A stretch of DNA of 54,919 nucleotides from an uncultured Oscillospiraceae bacterium (GCA_934590325.1 CAKTOW010000013.1:1-54919), one strand, 5' to 3'. Numbered from the stretch's first letter, positions 29,284-37,845 are shown. Program-made: numbers and translations. The notes: a model not told the origin generated them from the letters alone.

Positions 29284-30732
29284 ATGTCTGTTCTCAAGGG
29301 CCTGAAGCCCGAAAAGGTATTCGAATATTTTGAAAAGCTCTGCTCCGTGCCCCACGGCAGCGGCAACACGAAGATCATAAGCGACATGTGCATGGGCTTT
29401 GCCAAGGAGCTGGGTCTCAAGTGCCGTCAGGAGCCCTGCGACAATGTGGTGATATGGAAGCCCGCCTCCCCCGGCTGCGAGGACGCCGCCCCCATCATCC
29501 TGCAGGGCCACATGGACATGGTCTGCGCCAAGACCGACGACTGCACCAAGGACATGACCCGCGAGGGCCTCGACCTGATGACCGACGGTGAGTGGGTCTG
29601 GGCGGACAAGACCTCCCTGGGCGGCGACAACTGCATCGCCGTGGCTATGATACTGGCCATCCTGGCGGACGACACCCTGGTGCACCCGCCCATCGAGGCC
29701 GTGTTCACCATCGACGAGGAGGTGGGCATGGACGGCGCCTTCGCCCTGGATTGCTCCGACATCAAGGGCCGTAAGCTGCTGAACCTGGACTCCGAGATGG
29801 AGGGCGTGTTCACCGTGTCCTGCGCCGGCGGTATGCGCTCCGACTGCTTCCTGCCCGCGGAGCGGGAGGGCATCGTCGGTATGGACGTGTTCTCCCTGAC
29901 CGTCGCCGGCCTGCAGGGCGGCCACTCCGGCGCCGACATCCATCTGGGTCGCGGCAGCGGCAACCGCCTCATGGGCCGCGTGCTCTGCACCGCCATGGAG
30001 AAATTCCCCGGCCTGCGTCTGGCGGCCCTCAGCGGCGGCCAGTTCGACAACGTGATATGCTCCCGCTGTGAAGCCGCCGTGGCGCTGCCCGCCGGGAACG
30101 CCGACGCCTTTACCGCCTTTGTCAGTGCGTTCGATGCCATTCTGAAGAACGAATACGCCGTCACCGACCCCGGCGTGACCCTGACCTGCGCCGCGTCCTC
30201 CGCCGATAAGGCGGTGTCCGCCCAGCGCACCGCTGTCCTGCTCCGCGCTCTGGCGGCGCTGCCCCAGGGTGTGGAGGCCATGGACACCGATTTCCCCGGT
30301 CTGGTGCAGACCTCCCTGAACATGGGCGTCACCCGTCTGGACGATACCGGGCTCCACGTCACCTTCTCCGTCCGCTCCTCCATCGCCTCCCGCAAGGAGA
30401 TGCTGGGCCAGCGCGTCCGCGCCGTGGCCGAGCTGGCCGGCGGCACCGTCACCGAACGGGGCGTCTATCCCGGCTGGCAGTACAAGCGGGACTCTCAGTT
30501 CCGTGAGACCCTGCTGGCCGCCTACAAGGACCTTACCGGCAAGGACGGTGTGGTGGAGGCCACCCACGGCGGCCTGGAGTGCGGCCTGCTGATGGAGAAG
30601 CTCCCCGGCCTGGACGCCGTGTCCCTGGGCCCCGACCTGTTCGATGTCCACTCCGTCCGCGAGCGCCTGAACGTGGCCTCCACGGAGCGCACCTACGCAC
30701 TGGTCTGCGAGCTGCTGCGCCGCAGCGTCTGA
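29284..30732 (+). CDS. pepD: Aminoacyl-histidine dipeptidase PepD (M20C)
   Basis: A 482-residue zinc peptidase. SVPHGSGNT near residue 21, LQGHMDMVC near 75 (metal His/Asp), DKTSLGGDNCIA near 110 (usual form DGTTLGADNGIG, so it is slightly divergent), TIDEEVGMDG near 143 (catalytic Glu and ligand), NLDSEMEG, and the late THGGLECGLL near 423. Family members cut Xaa-His dipeptides and other dipeptides in the cytosol. GAAAGGAG precedes the ATG. Its place after the DUF3798 importer suggests peptides or peptide-like compounds as substrates of that system, but it may be read independently. Confidence 0.92.
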   Translation: MSVLKGLKPEKVFEYFEKLCSVPHGSGNTKIISDMCMGFAKELGLKCRQEPCDNVVIWKPASPGCEDAAPIILQGHMDMVCAKTDDCTKDMTREGLDLMTDGEWVWADKTSLGGDNCIAVAMILAILADDTLVHPPIEAVFTIDEEVGMDGAFALDCSDIKGRKLLNLDSEMEGVFTVSCAGGMRSDCFLPAEREGIVGMDVFSLTVAGLQGGHSGADIHLGRGSGNRLMGRVLCTAMEKFPGLRLAALSGGQFDNVICSRCEAAVALPAGNADAFTAFVSAFDAILKNEYAVTDPGVTLTCAASSADKAVSAQRTAVLLRALAALPQGVEAMDTDFPGLVQTSLNMGVTRLDDTGLHVTFSVRSSIASRKEMLGQRVRAVAELAGGTVTERGVYPGWQYKRDSQFRETLLAAYKDLTGKDGVVEATHGGLECGLLMEKLPGLDAVSLGPDLFDVHSVRERLNVASTERTYALVCELLRRSV

Positions 30733-30781
30733 TACCGTCGTCACTTCGGCGCCGGAGGATCCACCCCTACCTCCGGCGGAG

Positions 30782-30813
30782 AGCGCCCTGTGCTTCGGCA
30801 CAGGGCGCTTTTG
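30782..30813 (+). terminator. Terminator of pepD
   Basis: AGCGCCCTGTG, loop CTTCGG, CACAGGGCGCT, TTTT. A second GC hairpin (GCCGGAGG/CCTCCGGC, 30751-30777) precedes it. Confidence 0.88.
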
Positions 30814-31030
30814 TGCGCCGTTTTGCAGGATGACCCCGCATAAAATGCAATTTTTGCAGGAACGCCCTGCATGCGATGATTTAGCATTGTGAACAGGCAC
30901 CGGCTCAAAAGTGCCTATATACAGGTAAAACCAATGTAATGCGCAGAAAAATCGACCTGCCTTAAAAAATAGTTCCTGTTTTTTATTAAAAATATCCGGA
31001 GCGAAAAATGAAATTTTCCACATTTAGATA

Positions 31031-31059
31031 TTGCAAAAAGTTTACGCCTGCGATATAAT
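31031..31059 (+). promoter_or_regulatory. Promoter of the TAXI-TRAP operon
   Basis: TTGCAA (31031-31036), 17 nt, TATAAT (31054-31059). The 414-bp gap from 30733 also holds a 10-mer repeated 31 bp apart (TTTTGCAGGA at 30821 and 30852) and a small CCCGC-T-GCGGG hairpin near 31080, but no gene. Confidence 0.72.
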
Positions 31060-31146
31060 GGCACCGTTGAACACCGCTGTCCCGCTGCGGGGCGGCGAAA
31101 ATAGCATTTTTCAGGAAAGAAAACCATATCGACAAGGAGAAAGAAC

Positions 31147-32151
31147 ATGAAAAAGTTTTTCGCATTGGTTCTGGCGCTGCTCATGGCGCTGAGCCTGGTC
31201 GCCTGCGGCGACAAGAACAGCGACGGCGGTGATGTCACCGTCGAGCATACCGACACCACCACCGTGGCCGTGGGCGCCGTGATCCTGGCCCGCGACGATG
31301 TGTCCAGCGATGACGTCTACAAGTTCGTGGCCGACATCTTCGACAACGCCGCCGACCTGACCACCAGCCACGCCAAGTACAGCGAGCTGACCCTGGAGTA
31401 CGGTGCGTCCATCACCTCCGTGCCCTACCATCCCGGCGCTGCCAAGTACTTCTCCGAGAAGGGCCTTGAGGTCGCCGCCGTCAAGGATGGCGCCGGCAAT
31501 ACCGATTCCCGCAACCTGCGCTTCGTCACCGGCGGCGAGTCCGGCACCTACTATGCCTTCGGCTCCGTCATCGCCCAGCATGCCACCAACAACGCCGGCA
31601 TCAATGTGGTCGGCCTCGTGGGCAACGGCTCCCAGGCCAATATTCAGGAGCTGGCTGACGGCACCGCTGACTTCGCTTTCTGCCAGTCCGACGTGATGGC
31701 CTACGCCTACAACGGCACCAACCTGTTTGACGCCAAGGTCGAGGGCTTCTCCACCGTGGCCGCCCTGTACATGGAGCAGGTGCAGATCGTCACCACCAAC
31801 GCCAGCATCAAGACCGTTGATGATCTGAAGGGCAAGTCCGTGTCCATCGGCGCCCCCGGCTCCGGCGTGTACTTCAACGCCATTGACGTCCTGGGTGCCT
31901 ACGGCCTGACCGAGGACGACATCAAGCCCACCTACCAGTCCTTCGGCGACAGCGCCGACGCCCTGAAGAACGGCCAGATCGATGCCGCCTTTATCGTGGC
32001 CGGCGCTCCCACCACCGCTGTGACCGACCTGGCCACCACCAAGGACACCTACCTGGTCAGCCTGGACAGCGAGCACATCGCCAAGCTGCTGGAGACTTCC
32101 GACTATTACACCGAGACTGTCATCGCCAAGGACGTGTACTTTGGTGACTGA
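31147..32151 (+). CDS. TAXI-family TRAP substrate-binding lipoprotein, apparently circularly permuted
   Basis: A 334-residue lipoprotein (lipobox LVAC at residue 20). The order of elements is unusual. After a short linker comes TTTVAVGAVILARDDVSSDD, then VYKFVADIFDN and VPYHPGAAKYFSEKG; in TAXI proteins I know, this is the C-terminal segment. Only at residue ~120 comes RFVTGGESGTYYAFGSV, normally the mature N-terminus, followed by FAFCQSDVMAYAYNGT, YMEQVQIVTTNASIKTVDDL, SIGAPGSGVYFNA and AAFIVAGAPTTAV. The protein stops at YYTETVIAKDVYFGD, exactly where the displaced segment would usually follow. Total length matches a normal TAXI protein, so nothing is missing. It should bind a carboxylate or amino acid for the TRAP permease downstream. 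Confidence 0.9.
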   Translation: MKKFFALVLALLMALSLVACGDKNSDGGDVTVEHTDTTTVAVGAVILARDDVSSDDVYKFVADIFDNAADLTTSHAKYSELTLEYGASITSVPYHPGAAKYFSEKGLEVAAVKDGAGNTDSRNLRFVTGGESGTYYAFGSVIAQHATNNAGINVVGLVGNGSQANIQELADGTADFAFCQSDVMAYAYNGTNLFDAKVEGFSTVAALYMEQVQIVTTNASIKTVDDLKGKSVSIGAPGSGVYFNAIDVLGAYGLTEDDIKPTYQSFGDSADALKNGQIDAAFIVAGAPTTAVTDLATTKDTYLVSLDSEHIAKLLETSDYYTETVIAKDVYFGD

Positions 32152-32178
32152 TTTCTTAGCGGATATTTGACACCTTTC

Positions 32179-32211
32179 GAGGCTACGGCGGGTCATCCCG
32201 CCGTAGTCCTC
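32179..32211 (+). repeat. Hairpin between TAXI binding-protein and permease genes
   Basis: CTACGGCGGG, loop TCAT, CCCGCCGTAG with outer GAGG/CCTC. No T-run. Placed like the hairpin after the DUF3798 binding protein, probably for differential expression. Confidence 0.65.
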
Positions 32212-32246
32212 GCGCTATCTTGTAACATTCAGGGAGAGAAACGACT

Positions 32247-34316
32247 ATGAGCATCGACAAGAAAAAACCGGACACCAGCCCGGCTGCAGGCGTTGATACC
32301 GCCGCTGACGAGGCCACGGATCTGGACGCGGTCATGCGCAAATATGACCGTGAATCCGCCACCCGCCTGTGGGAGGGTACGCCCCAGCTGATCATCCGCA
32401 TACTCATGGCCGTGTTCGGCCTGTTCTGCATCGGTATGACCCTGTTCTCCAAGGCCATGCCCGAGGTGCGCCTCACATTGTTCGTGGGCTGCATCATCAT
32501 CATCGGATTCCTGACCTACCCCGCCAGCAAGCGCCACGTCCGGGTGAATTTCCTCCCCTGGTACGACATCGTGCTGATGGTGGTGGGCGCGGCCTGCTTC
32601 TTCTACTTCGCCCTTAACGCCATGACTCTGGTGCGCCTGTCCACCCGTATCGAGACAGTGCACGTTATCATCGGCGTCATCGGCATCCTGATCCTGATGG
32701 AGCTGTGCCGCCGCTGCGTGGGTCTGCCCATTCTGTGCGTGGCCGGCGTGCTGATCATCTACGCCTTCATCAACCAGCTGAGCTACGCCGGTGCCGTCAA
32801 CGGCGCCACCCTGTATGACGCCCTCAAGACCATCGTCTACAAGCTGTTCTACACCACCTCCGGCGTCATCGGCACACCCATCAACGTGTGCTACACCTAC
32901 ATCATTCTGTTCATCATCTTCGGCGCGTTCCTGGAGCGCACCGGTATCGCCAACTTCTTCATCAGCTTCGCCAACCGTCTGGCCGGCTGGTCCAGCGGCG
33001 GTCCCGCCAAGGTGGCGGTCATCAGCTCTGCCCTGTGCGGCATGGTGTCCGGCTCCTCCGTGGGCAACACCGTCACCACCGGTTCCTTCACCATCCCCAT
33101 GATGAAGAAGACCGGCTACAAGCCCGAGTTCGCCGGCGCCGTGGAAGCCGCGGCCTCCACCGGCGGTCAGATCATGCCCCCCATCATGGGCGCTGCGGCC
33201 TTCCTGATGGCCGAGTACATGAAGCTCCCCTACGCCCAGGTGGCCGTCAAGGCCATTCTGCCCGCTATCCTCTACTTCACCGGCATCTTCATCGCCGTCC
33301 ATCTGGAGGCCAAGAAGCTGGGCCTGAAGGGTGTGCCCCGTGAGGAGCTGCCCGCGTGGAAGCTGCTGCTGCGGGACTGCTACCTGATCATCCCCCTGAT
33401 CCTGTTGGTATGGCTGGTGTCCTCCGGCAGCAAGACCATGTCCCACTCCGCGGCCTATTCCATCCTGGCCGCCATTGCCGTGGGCTTCGTCAACTTCTTC
33501 CTGCAGGGCAAGCGCGGCGAGAATGATGCCCAGCCCATGACCACCGGCAAGGCCCTGGGCAGCGCAGGCAAGCGCTCCTTCTTCTCCGCTGTGGAGTCCC
33601 TGGAAGCCGGTTCCCGCGGCGCCATCACCGTGGCCGTGGCCTGCAGCATGGCTGGCATCATCGCCGGCTGCATCACCGTCACCGGTCTGGCCTCCATCCT
33701 CATCAACGCCATCGTTCAGCTGGCCGGCAACGCCACCATCATCGGCCTGGTGCTGACCATGCTGTGCTGCATCGTGCTGGGTATGGGTGTGCCCACCACC
33801 GCTAACTACTGCATCATGGCCTCCACCTGCGCCCCCATTCTGATCCAGCTGGGTTTCCCCGTGGTAGCCGCCCACTTCTTCGTGTTCTACTTCGGCATCG
33901 TGGCGGACATCACGCCCCCCGTGGCGCTGGCAGCCTACGCCGGATCCGCCATTGCCAAGTCCAACCCCATGAAGACCGGCATCAACGCCACGAAGCTGGC
34001 CATCGCCGCCTTCATCGTCCCGTACATTTTCGCCTACAGCCCCGCGCTGCTCTTTGAGAACATCTCCGGATGGTGGGAGGTGGCGCAGATCACCGTCAGC
34101 GCCCTGTTGGGCATCTTCGCCATTGCCGCGGCCCTCAATGGATTCCTGTACAAGAAGGTCCATCCTGTGCTGCGTATCGTGCTGGCCATCGGCGGCCTGG
34201 GTATGATGATCCCCGGCACCCTCACCGATGTGGCCGGCCTGGCGCTGGTGGCGGCGGTCATCGCTTACCAGAAGATCGGCGCCAAGAAGCACGGCGGTCC
34301 CGTGGCGACGGCCTGA
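32247..34316 (+). CDS. TRAP transporter fused permease (TAXI-associated, DctQM fusion)
   Basis: A 689-residue polytopic protein. The first ~180 residues after a polar N-terminus supply the small DctQ-like unit (four or five spans). The rest is the DctM-like large subunit with GMVSGSSVGNTVTTGSFTIP near 270, TGGQIMPPIMGAAAFLMAEY near 305, and the pseudo-symmetric GMGVPTTANYCIMAS near 515 and FGIVADITPPVALAAY near 550. It uses an ion gradient to import the ligand delivered by the TAXI lipoprotein. AGGGAGAG precedes the ATG. It ends at a strong terminator, so the operon has two genes. Confidence 0.95.
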   Translation: MSIDKKKPDTSPAAGVDTAADEATDLDAVMRKYDRESATRLWEGTPQLIIRILMAVFGLFCIGMTLFSKAMPEVRLTLFVGCIIIIGFLTYPASKRHVRVNFLPWYDIVLMVVGAACFFYFALNAMTLVRLSTRIETVHVIIGVIGILILMELCRRCVGLPILCVAGVLIIYAFINQLSYAGAVNGATLYDALKTIVYKLFYTTSGVIGTPINVCYTYIILFIIFGAFLERTGIANFFISFANRLAGWSSGGPAKVAVISSALCGMVSGSSVGNTVTTGSFTIPMMKKTGYKPEFAGAVEAAASTGGQIMPPIMGAAAFLMAEYMKLPYAQVAVKAILPAILYFTGIFIAVHLEAKKLGLKGVPREELPAWKLLLRDCYLIIPLILLVWLVSSGSKTMSHSAAYSILAAIAVGFVNFFLQGKRGENDAQPMTTGKALGSAGKRSFFSAVESLEAGSRGAITVAVACSMAGIIAGCITVTGLASILINAIVQLAGNATIIGLVLTMLCCIVLGMGVPTTANYCIMASTCAPILIQLGFPVVAAHFFVFYFGIVADITPPVALAAYAGSAIAKSNPMKTGINATKLAIAAFIVPYIFAYSPALLFENISGWWEVAQITVSALLGIFAIAAALNGFLYKKVHPVLRIVLAIGGLGMMIPGTLTDVAGLALVAAVIAYQKIGAKKHGGPVATA

Positions 34317-34335
34317 CCCCGACTTGAGACAGAAA

Positions 34336-34367
34336 GCATCCCCGCATTTATGCGGGGATGCTTTTTT
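34336..34367 (+). terminator. Terminator of the TRAP operon
   Basis: GCATCCCCGCA, loop TTTA, TGCGGGGATGC, TTTTTT. Confidence 0.93.
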
Positions 34368-34401
34368 GCACACTTTCCCGAAATTGTCTGACTACAGCAT
34401 C

Positions 34402-34430
34402 TTGCAAAATCTGTCGAAATGCTCTATCAT
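34402..34430 (+). promoter_or_regulatory. Promoter of the HxlR-TetR-glycolipid operon
   Basis: TTGCAA (34402-34407), 17 nt, TATCAT (34425-34430). Confidence 0.55.
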
Positions 34431-34490
34431 ACGTGCCGTAAGAGTAATTTGTGACACAAAGTTTCCTATCGGAAACTAAAGGAGGTATGT

Positions 34491-34817
34491 ATGGCAATAT
34501 CCGCGAAGAATACCGCTGCCTACGCGGCAGTGGATGTGCTGTCCCACCGGCGGGGAGCGGAGGTGCTGGCGGCGCTGGCCAGCGGCACCATGCGCTTCGG
34601 CGAGCTGAAGGACGCCATCCCCGGCATCGGACAGAAGACACTCACCGCCGCCCTGCGGGCGCTGGAGAGCGAGGAGCTGCTGACCCGCAAGGTCTACGCG
34701 GTGATCCCGCCCAAGGTGGAGTACACCCTGACCCAGGCCGGGAGCGAGCTGGTGGATATTCTGTGGGCATTGCGCCGCTGGCAGGAGAAATACTGCCCGG
34801 CGGAGGGAAAGGAGTAA
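34491..34817 (+). CDS. HxlR family transcriptional regulator
   Basis: A 108-residue winged-helix protein: VLSHRRGAEVLAALASGTMR, FGELKDAIPGIGQKTLTAAL (recognition helix near residue 48), LLTRKVYAVIPPKVEYTLT as the wing, and the closing helix VDILWALRRW. The YTLT motif is diagnostic. The usual CPV/effector cysteine at the N-terminus is missing, so it may not sense electrophiles. It starts an apparent four-gene run with a TetR regulator 3 bp downstream. AAAGGAGG precedes the ATG. Confidence 0.9.
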   Translation: MAISAKNTAAYAAVDVLSHRRGAEVLAALASGTMRFGELKDAIPGIGQKTLTAALRALESEELLTRKVYAVIPPKVEYTLTQAGSELVDILWALRRWQEKYCPAEGKE

Positions 34818-34820
34818 GTC

Positions 34821-35387
34821 ATGGCACAGACCACACGCATCGCCATCCGTAAGGGCTTTCTGGAGCTGCTGGAGCAGCGTCCTCTGGACAAAATATCCGT
34901 GGTGGACATCGCCGAGCACTGCGGCGTCAACCGCAACACATTCTATTACTACTACTGCGACATCTACGCCCTGGTGCGCGAGGTGCTGGACACCGAGCTG
35001 GACAGCGTCCTCAACGCCCAGCCCCCCTGCGAGAGCTGGTACCAGCTGCTGATGCGGGTCACGGCCTTCATGCGCGCCAACCGCCGCGCCGTCTACCACC
35101 TGTACCGCTCCAACCAGCGAGACCTGTTGGAAAACGAGTACTACCAGGTGGCCTATCGCGCGGTGGAGGGCCTCATCCGCCGCACCGCTGCCGGTCTGCC
35201 GGCGCCGGAGGAGGACATCCGCGCCCTGTCCGCGCTGTACACCGCCACCCTGGTGGGCATCCTGCAGAGCTGGCTCCACAACGGCATGAAGAGCGACGAG
35301 GAGCAGTTCCTGCGGCGCATCAGCGACCTGACCGAGGGCACGCTGCGCCGCACCCTGGAGCGCAGCTGCGGGGAGGACAAGGCGTGA
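34821..35387 (+). CDS. TetR/AcrR family regulator
   Basis: A 188-residue regulator with an N-terminal TetR helix-turn-helix (ISVVDIAEHCGVNRNTFYYY, residues ~24-43). The C-terminal ligand domain has the YRSNQRDLLENEYYQ and HNGMKSDEEQFLRR pattern of the DhaS-like C-terminal family. It begins 3 bp after the HxlR stop and overlaps the next gene's GTG, which places two regulators at the head of one operon. Ligand unknown. Confidence 0.9.
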   Translation: MAQTTRIAIRKGFLELLEQRPLDKISVVDIAEHCGVNRNTFYYYYCDIYALVREVLDTELDSVLNAQPPCESWYQLLMRVTAFMRANRRAVYHLYRSNQRDLLENEYYQVAYRAVEGLIRRTAAGLPAPEEDIRALSALYTATLVGILQSWLHNGMKSDEEQFLRRISDLTEGTLRRTLERSCGEDKA

Positions 35388-35899
35388 GCGGCTTCTGGAA
35401 ATGCGTCCTCTACGCCGTGGTGCTGGCGCTGTTGGCACACCCCCTGGGACAGGCGCTACCTGCACACTTCCGGCCCGACAGATTCCCCTTCCGCCCCTGG
35501 AAGTGGGAGAAAAACGGCCGCGTCTATACCAAACTGGCTATCGACAAGTGGAAGACCCTGGTGCCGGACATGAGCCGCCTTTTCCCGGATATGGTGAAAA
35601 AGCAGCTGCCCGCCGATACCGGCGCCATCACCGCCGCCCAGGCCGCCTCGCTGGTGCAGGAGACCTGCCGCGCCGAGGCAGTGCACACCGCCTCCTGCCT
35701 GCTGGGGCTGGCCTTCCTGTGGCTGTGGCCCGGCTGGGGCGGTGCCGCCATGCTGGCGGTGTGGGTGCTGCTGGCTAACCTGCCCTTTATCCTCATTCAA
35801 CGCTATAACCGCCCGCGCCTTGTGCGCCTGGCGGCCTTGCTGCAGAAACGTGAGCAGCGGAAAGGAGTCTCCCATGCGCATACTGATCCTGACCTGTAA
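35384..35899 (+). CDS. CrtO-like membrane acyltransferase (glycosyl-diaponeurosporenoate acyltransferase family)
   Basis: A 171-residue membrane protein starting at GTG 35384, overlapping the TetR stop and preceded by GGGAGGA. It has an N-terminal span, then the family motif FRPWKWEKNGRVYTKLAIDK (residues ~27-46) with KWKTLVPDMS and two C-terminal spans (CLLGLAFLWLW; MLAVWVLLANLPFILIQRY). The named relatives attach acyl chains to glycosylated carotenoids; here no carotenoid genes are near, so a glycolipid substrate is more likely. It overlaps by 26 bp the GT28 glycosyltransferase gene, supporting a joint lipid-modification role. Confidence 0.7.
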   Translation: MSGFWKCVLYAVVLALLAHPLGQALPAHFRPDRFPFRPWKWEKNGRVYTKLAIDKWKTLVPDMSRLFPDMVKKQLPADTGAITAAQAASLVQETCRAEAVHTASCLLGLAFLWLWPGWGGAAMLAVWVLLANLPFILIQRYNRPRLVRLAALLQKREQRKGVSHAHTDPDL

Positions 35900-36983
35900 T
35901 ACCGGCGGCGGCCACAACGCCGTAGCGGCCGCCCTGACCCAGAGCTTCCAGGCGCAAGGGGCCTCCTGCGACGTTATGGACGGCCTGGGCTTCATATCCA
36001 AGAAGGCATCCAAGTTCGTTTCCAAGTGGCACACCCGGTTCTACCGCCGCTATCCTAAGCTCTACAAGGCCGGCTACATGTCCGCCGAGGAGGATGCCGA
36101 CAGCAACCGCCGCGACAGCGTGGTCTACCGCTACATCGCCCGGGGTGCCCGCCGTCTGAGCCGCACCCTGCAGTCCGGCGGCTACGACGCCGTGGTCTGC
36201 GTCCACGTGATACCCGCCATGATGATGACCGCCCTGCGGCAGTCCCAGAGCGCCTGCCCGGTGTTCTGCTTCGTGGCCACCGACTATACCTGCAGCCCCA
36301 CCGTGGGCGCCTGCACGCCGGATATATGCGTCATCCCCCACGCGGAGCTGACGGAGGAATTCGTCCGCTGCGGCATCGCACGGGACACCATCCTGCCCGC
36401 AGGTATCCCCGTCCGCGCCGCCTTCCGTGACCACGGCGACCGGGCCGCCGCCCGCAAAGCGCTGGGCCTGCCCGCCCAGGGCCGCCACATCGTGCTCATG
36501 TCCGGCAGTATCGGCTGCGGCCCTATGGGCGACGTGGCCGAGGACCTGGACATCCGCATGGCCGACGGCGACTTCGCCTCCGTCCTATGCGGCAGCAACA
36601 AGCAGATGCGCTGCGCCCTGGAGCTGCGCCGCCTCTACCGCGTGGAGGCCGTGGGTTTCACCACCCAGGTGCCCCTGTATATGGACAGCGCCGATGTGCT
36701 GGTCACCAAGCCCGGCGGCATCAGCATCACCGAGGCCGGGACCCGCGGCGTGCCCCTGCTGCTGGCCGATATGGTAGGCGGGTGCGAGACCCGCAACCAG
36801 GAGTTCTTCACCGCCCACGGCTGGGCAGGGGAGTGCCCTCCGGAGGACATGGCCTCCGCCGCGCTGCGTTTCCTGGACGACGGCGCGGCCTCCGCCGCCA
36901 TCGTGGATGCCCAGCGCCGCGGCTTCGACGGCCTGGCCGCCGACCGCATCGCCGCCGCCGTCCTCGCCCGCTGCAAGAGCTGA
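35874..36983 (+). CDS. GT28 (MGDG synthase / UgtP-like) glycosyltransferase
   Basis: A 369-residue GT-B enzyme. The N-terminal acceptor domain begins ILILTCNTGGGHNAVAAAL. The C-terminal donor domain has VLMSGSIGCGPMGDV near 205, then VGFTTQVPLYMDSADVLVTK and PGGISITEAG near 285, the usual nucleotide-sugar site. Relatives add glucose or galactose to diacylglycerol at the inner membrane face. AAAGGAG and the ATG at 35874 set the start inside the end of the acyltransferase gene. The nucleotide sugar and lipid acceptor are not determined by the sequence. Confidence 0.88.
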   Translation: MRILILTCNTGGGHNAVAAALTQSFQAQGASCDVMDGLGFISKKASKFVSKWHTRFYRRYPKLYKAGYMSAEEDADSNRRDSVVYRYIARGARRLSRTLQSGGYDAVVCVHVIPAMMMTALRQSQSACPVFCFVATDYTCSPTVGACTPDICVIPHAELTEEFVRCGIARDTILPAGIPVRAAFRDHGDRAAARKALGLPAQGRHIVLMSGSIGCGPMGDVAEDLDIRMADGDFASVLCGSNKQMRCALELRRLYRVEAVGFTTQVPLYMDSADVLVTKPGGISITEAGTRGVPLLLADMVGGCETRNQEFFTAHGWAGECPPEDMASAALRFLDDGAASAAIVDAQRRGFDGLAADRIAAAVLARCKS

Positions 36984-36989
36984 CATCAA

Positions 36990-37020
36990 CGCGCTCCGGA
37001 GGAACCGGGGCGCGTCTTTT
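36990..37020 (+). terminator. Terminator of the glycolipid operon
   Basis: CGCGCTCCGG and CCGGGGCGCG (one G-U pair) with a short loop, then TCTTTT. Confidence 0.75.
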
Positions 37021-37043
37021 GCGCGTTCTGCACAAGGCCGTCC

Positions 37044-37072
37044 TTGCATTTTCTCCAAACTGTCGGTATAAT
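37044..37072 (+). promoter_or_regulatory. Promoter of the alarmone synthetase gene
   Basis: TTGCAT (37044-37049), 17 nt, TATAAT (37067-37072). Confidence 0.72.
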
Positions 37073-37158
37073 TGTGAAAGGAACCGCAATTTGTTCACAG
37101 GCAGGACATAGATATAGACTATCATGAGACTATCGAAGTGTAAGGAGGGCTGTTGCCC

Positions 37159-37845
37159 ATGATGATCGAAAAGAGCGGCACCATCCGTCTGCGTGACATC
37201 CCCACCGCCGCGGGGCTCTCACCGGAGGAGCAGGAGCTGGCCGCGGGCATGGTGCGGGTGACCCACCTGTACCGCAGCGCGCTGAAGGTGGCCGTCACCC
37301 AGATGGAGATACTGGACGAGGAATTCGCCCGTCTGTATGACCACTCTCCCATCCACCATATCGAGTACCGCATCAAGACCCTGGACAGCATCATCGACAA
37401 GCTGCGCCGCCGCGGCCTTGAGGTCAGCATCGACAACATCTACGCCCACATCCAGGACGTGGCCGGCATCCGCGTGATATGCAACTACCTGGATGACATA
37501 TATTATCTCCGCTCTCTGTTGACCCGCAGCGAGTCCTACACCGTTATCCGCGAGGTGGACTACATCAAGGAGCCCAAGGACACCGGCTACCGCAGCCTGC
37601 ACCTGATCGTCAACGTTCCCATCGTCATCTCTGAGGGTACCATGGTGCTCCCCGTAGAGATACAGCTGCGCACCATCGCCATGGATATGTGGGCCAGTCT
37701 GGAGCATGAGCTCCGCTATAAGTCCGACCGCCAGTTCACCCAGCAGGATGCCGCCCGCCTGCGCCTGTGCTCCGACGCCATCAGCGAGATAGACCGCGAG
37801 ATGCAGGACATCTACCAGGGAAACCAGCCCCAATACCACGCGTAA
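37159..37845 (+). CDS. relQ: Small alarmone synthetase (RelQ/YjbM-type GTP pyrophosphokinase)
   Basis: A 228-residue stand-alone synthetase domain. HIEYRIKTLDSIIDKLRRRG near residue 68, QDVAGIRVIC near 100, YIKEPKDTGYRSLHLIV near 138 and VEIQLRTIAMDMWASLEHEL near 172 are the RelA/SpoT synthetase motifs for (p)ppGpp formation. There is no HD hydrolase or TGS/ACT domain. TAAGGAGG lies upstream; ATG 37159 or 37162 are the best starts. It is alone under its own promoter and shares a bidirectional terminator with the convergent Na/Pi gene. Confidence 0.92.
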   Translation: MMIEKSGTIRLRDIPTAAGLSPEEQELAAGMVRVTHLYRSALKVAVTQMEILDEEFARLYDHSPIHHIEYRIKTLDSIIDKLRRRGLEVSIDNIYAHIQDVAGIRVICNYLDDIYYLRSLLTRSESYTVIREVDYIKEPKDTGYRSLHLIVNVPIVISEGTMVLPVEIQLRTIAMDMWASLEHELRYKSDRQFTQQDAARLRLCSDAISEIDREMQDIYQGNQPQYHA

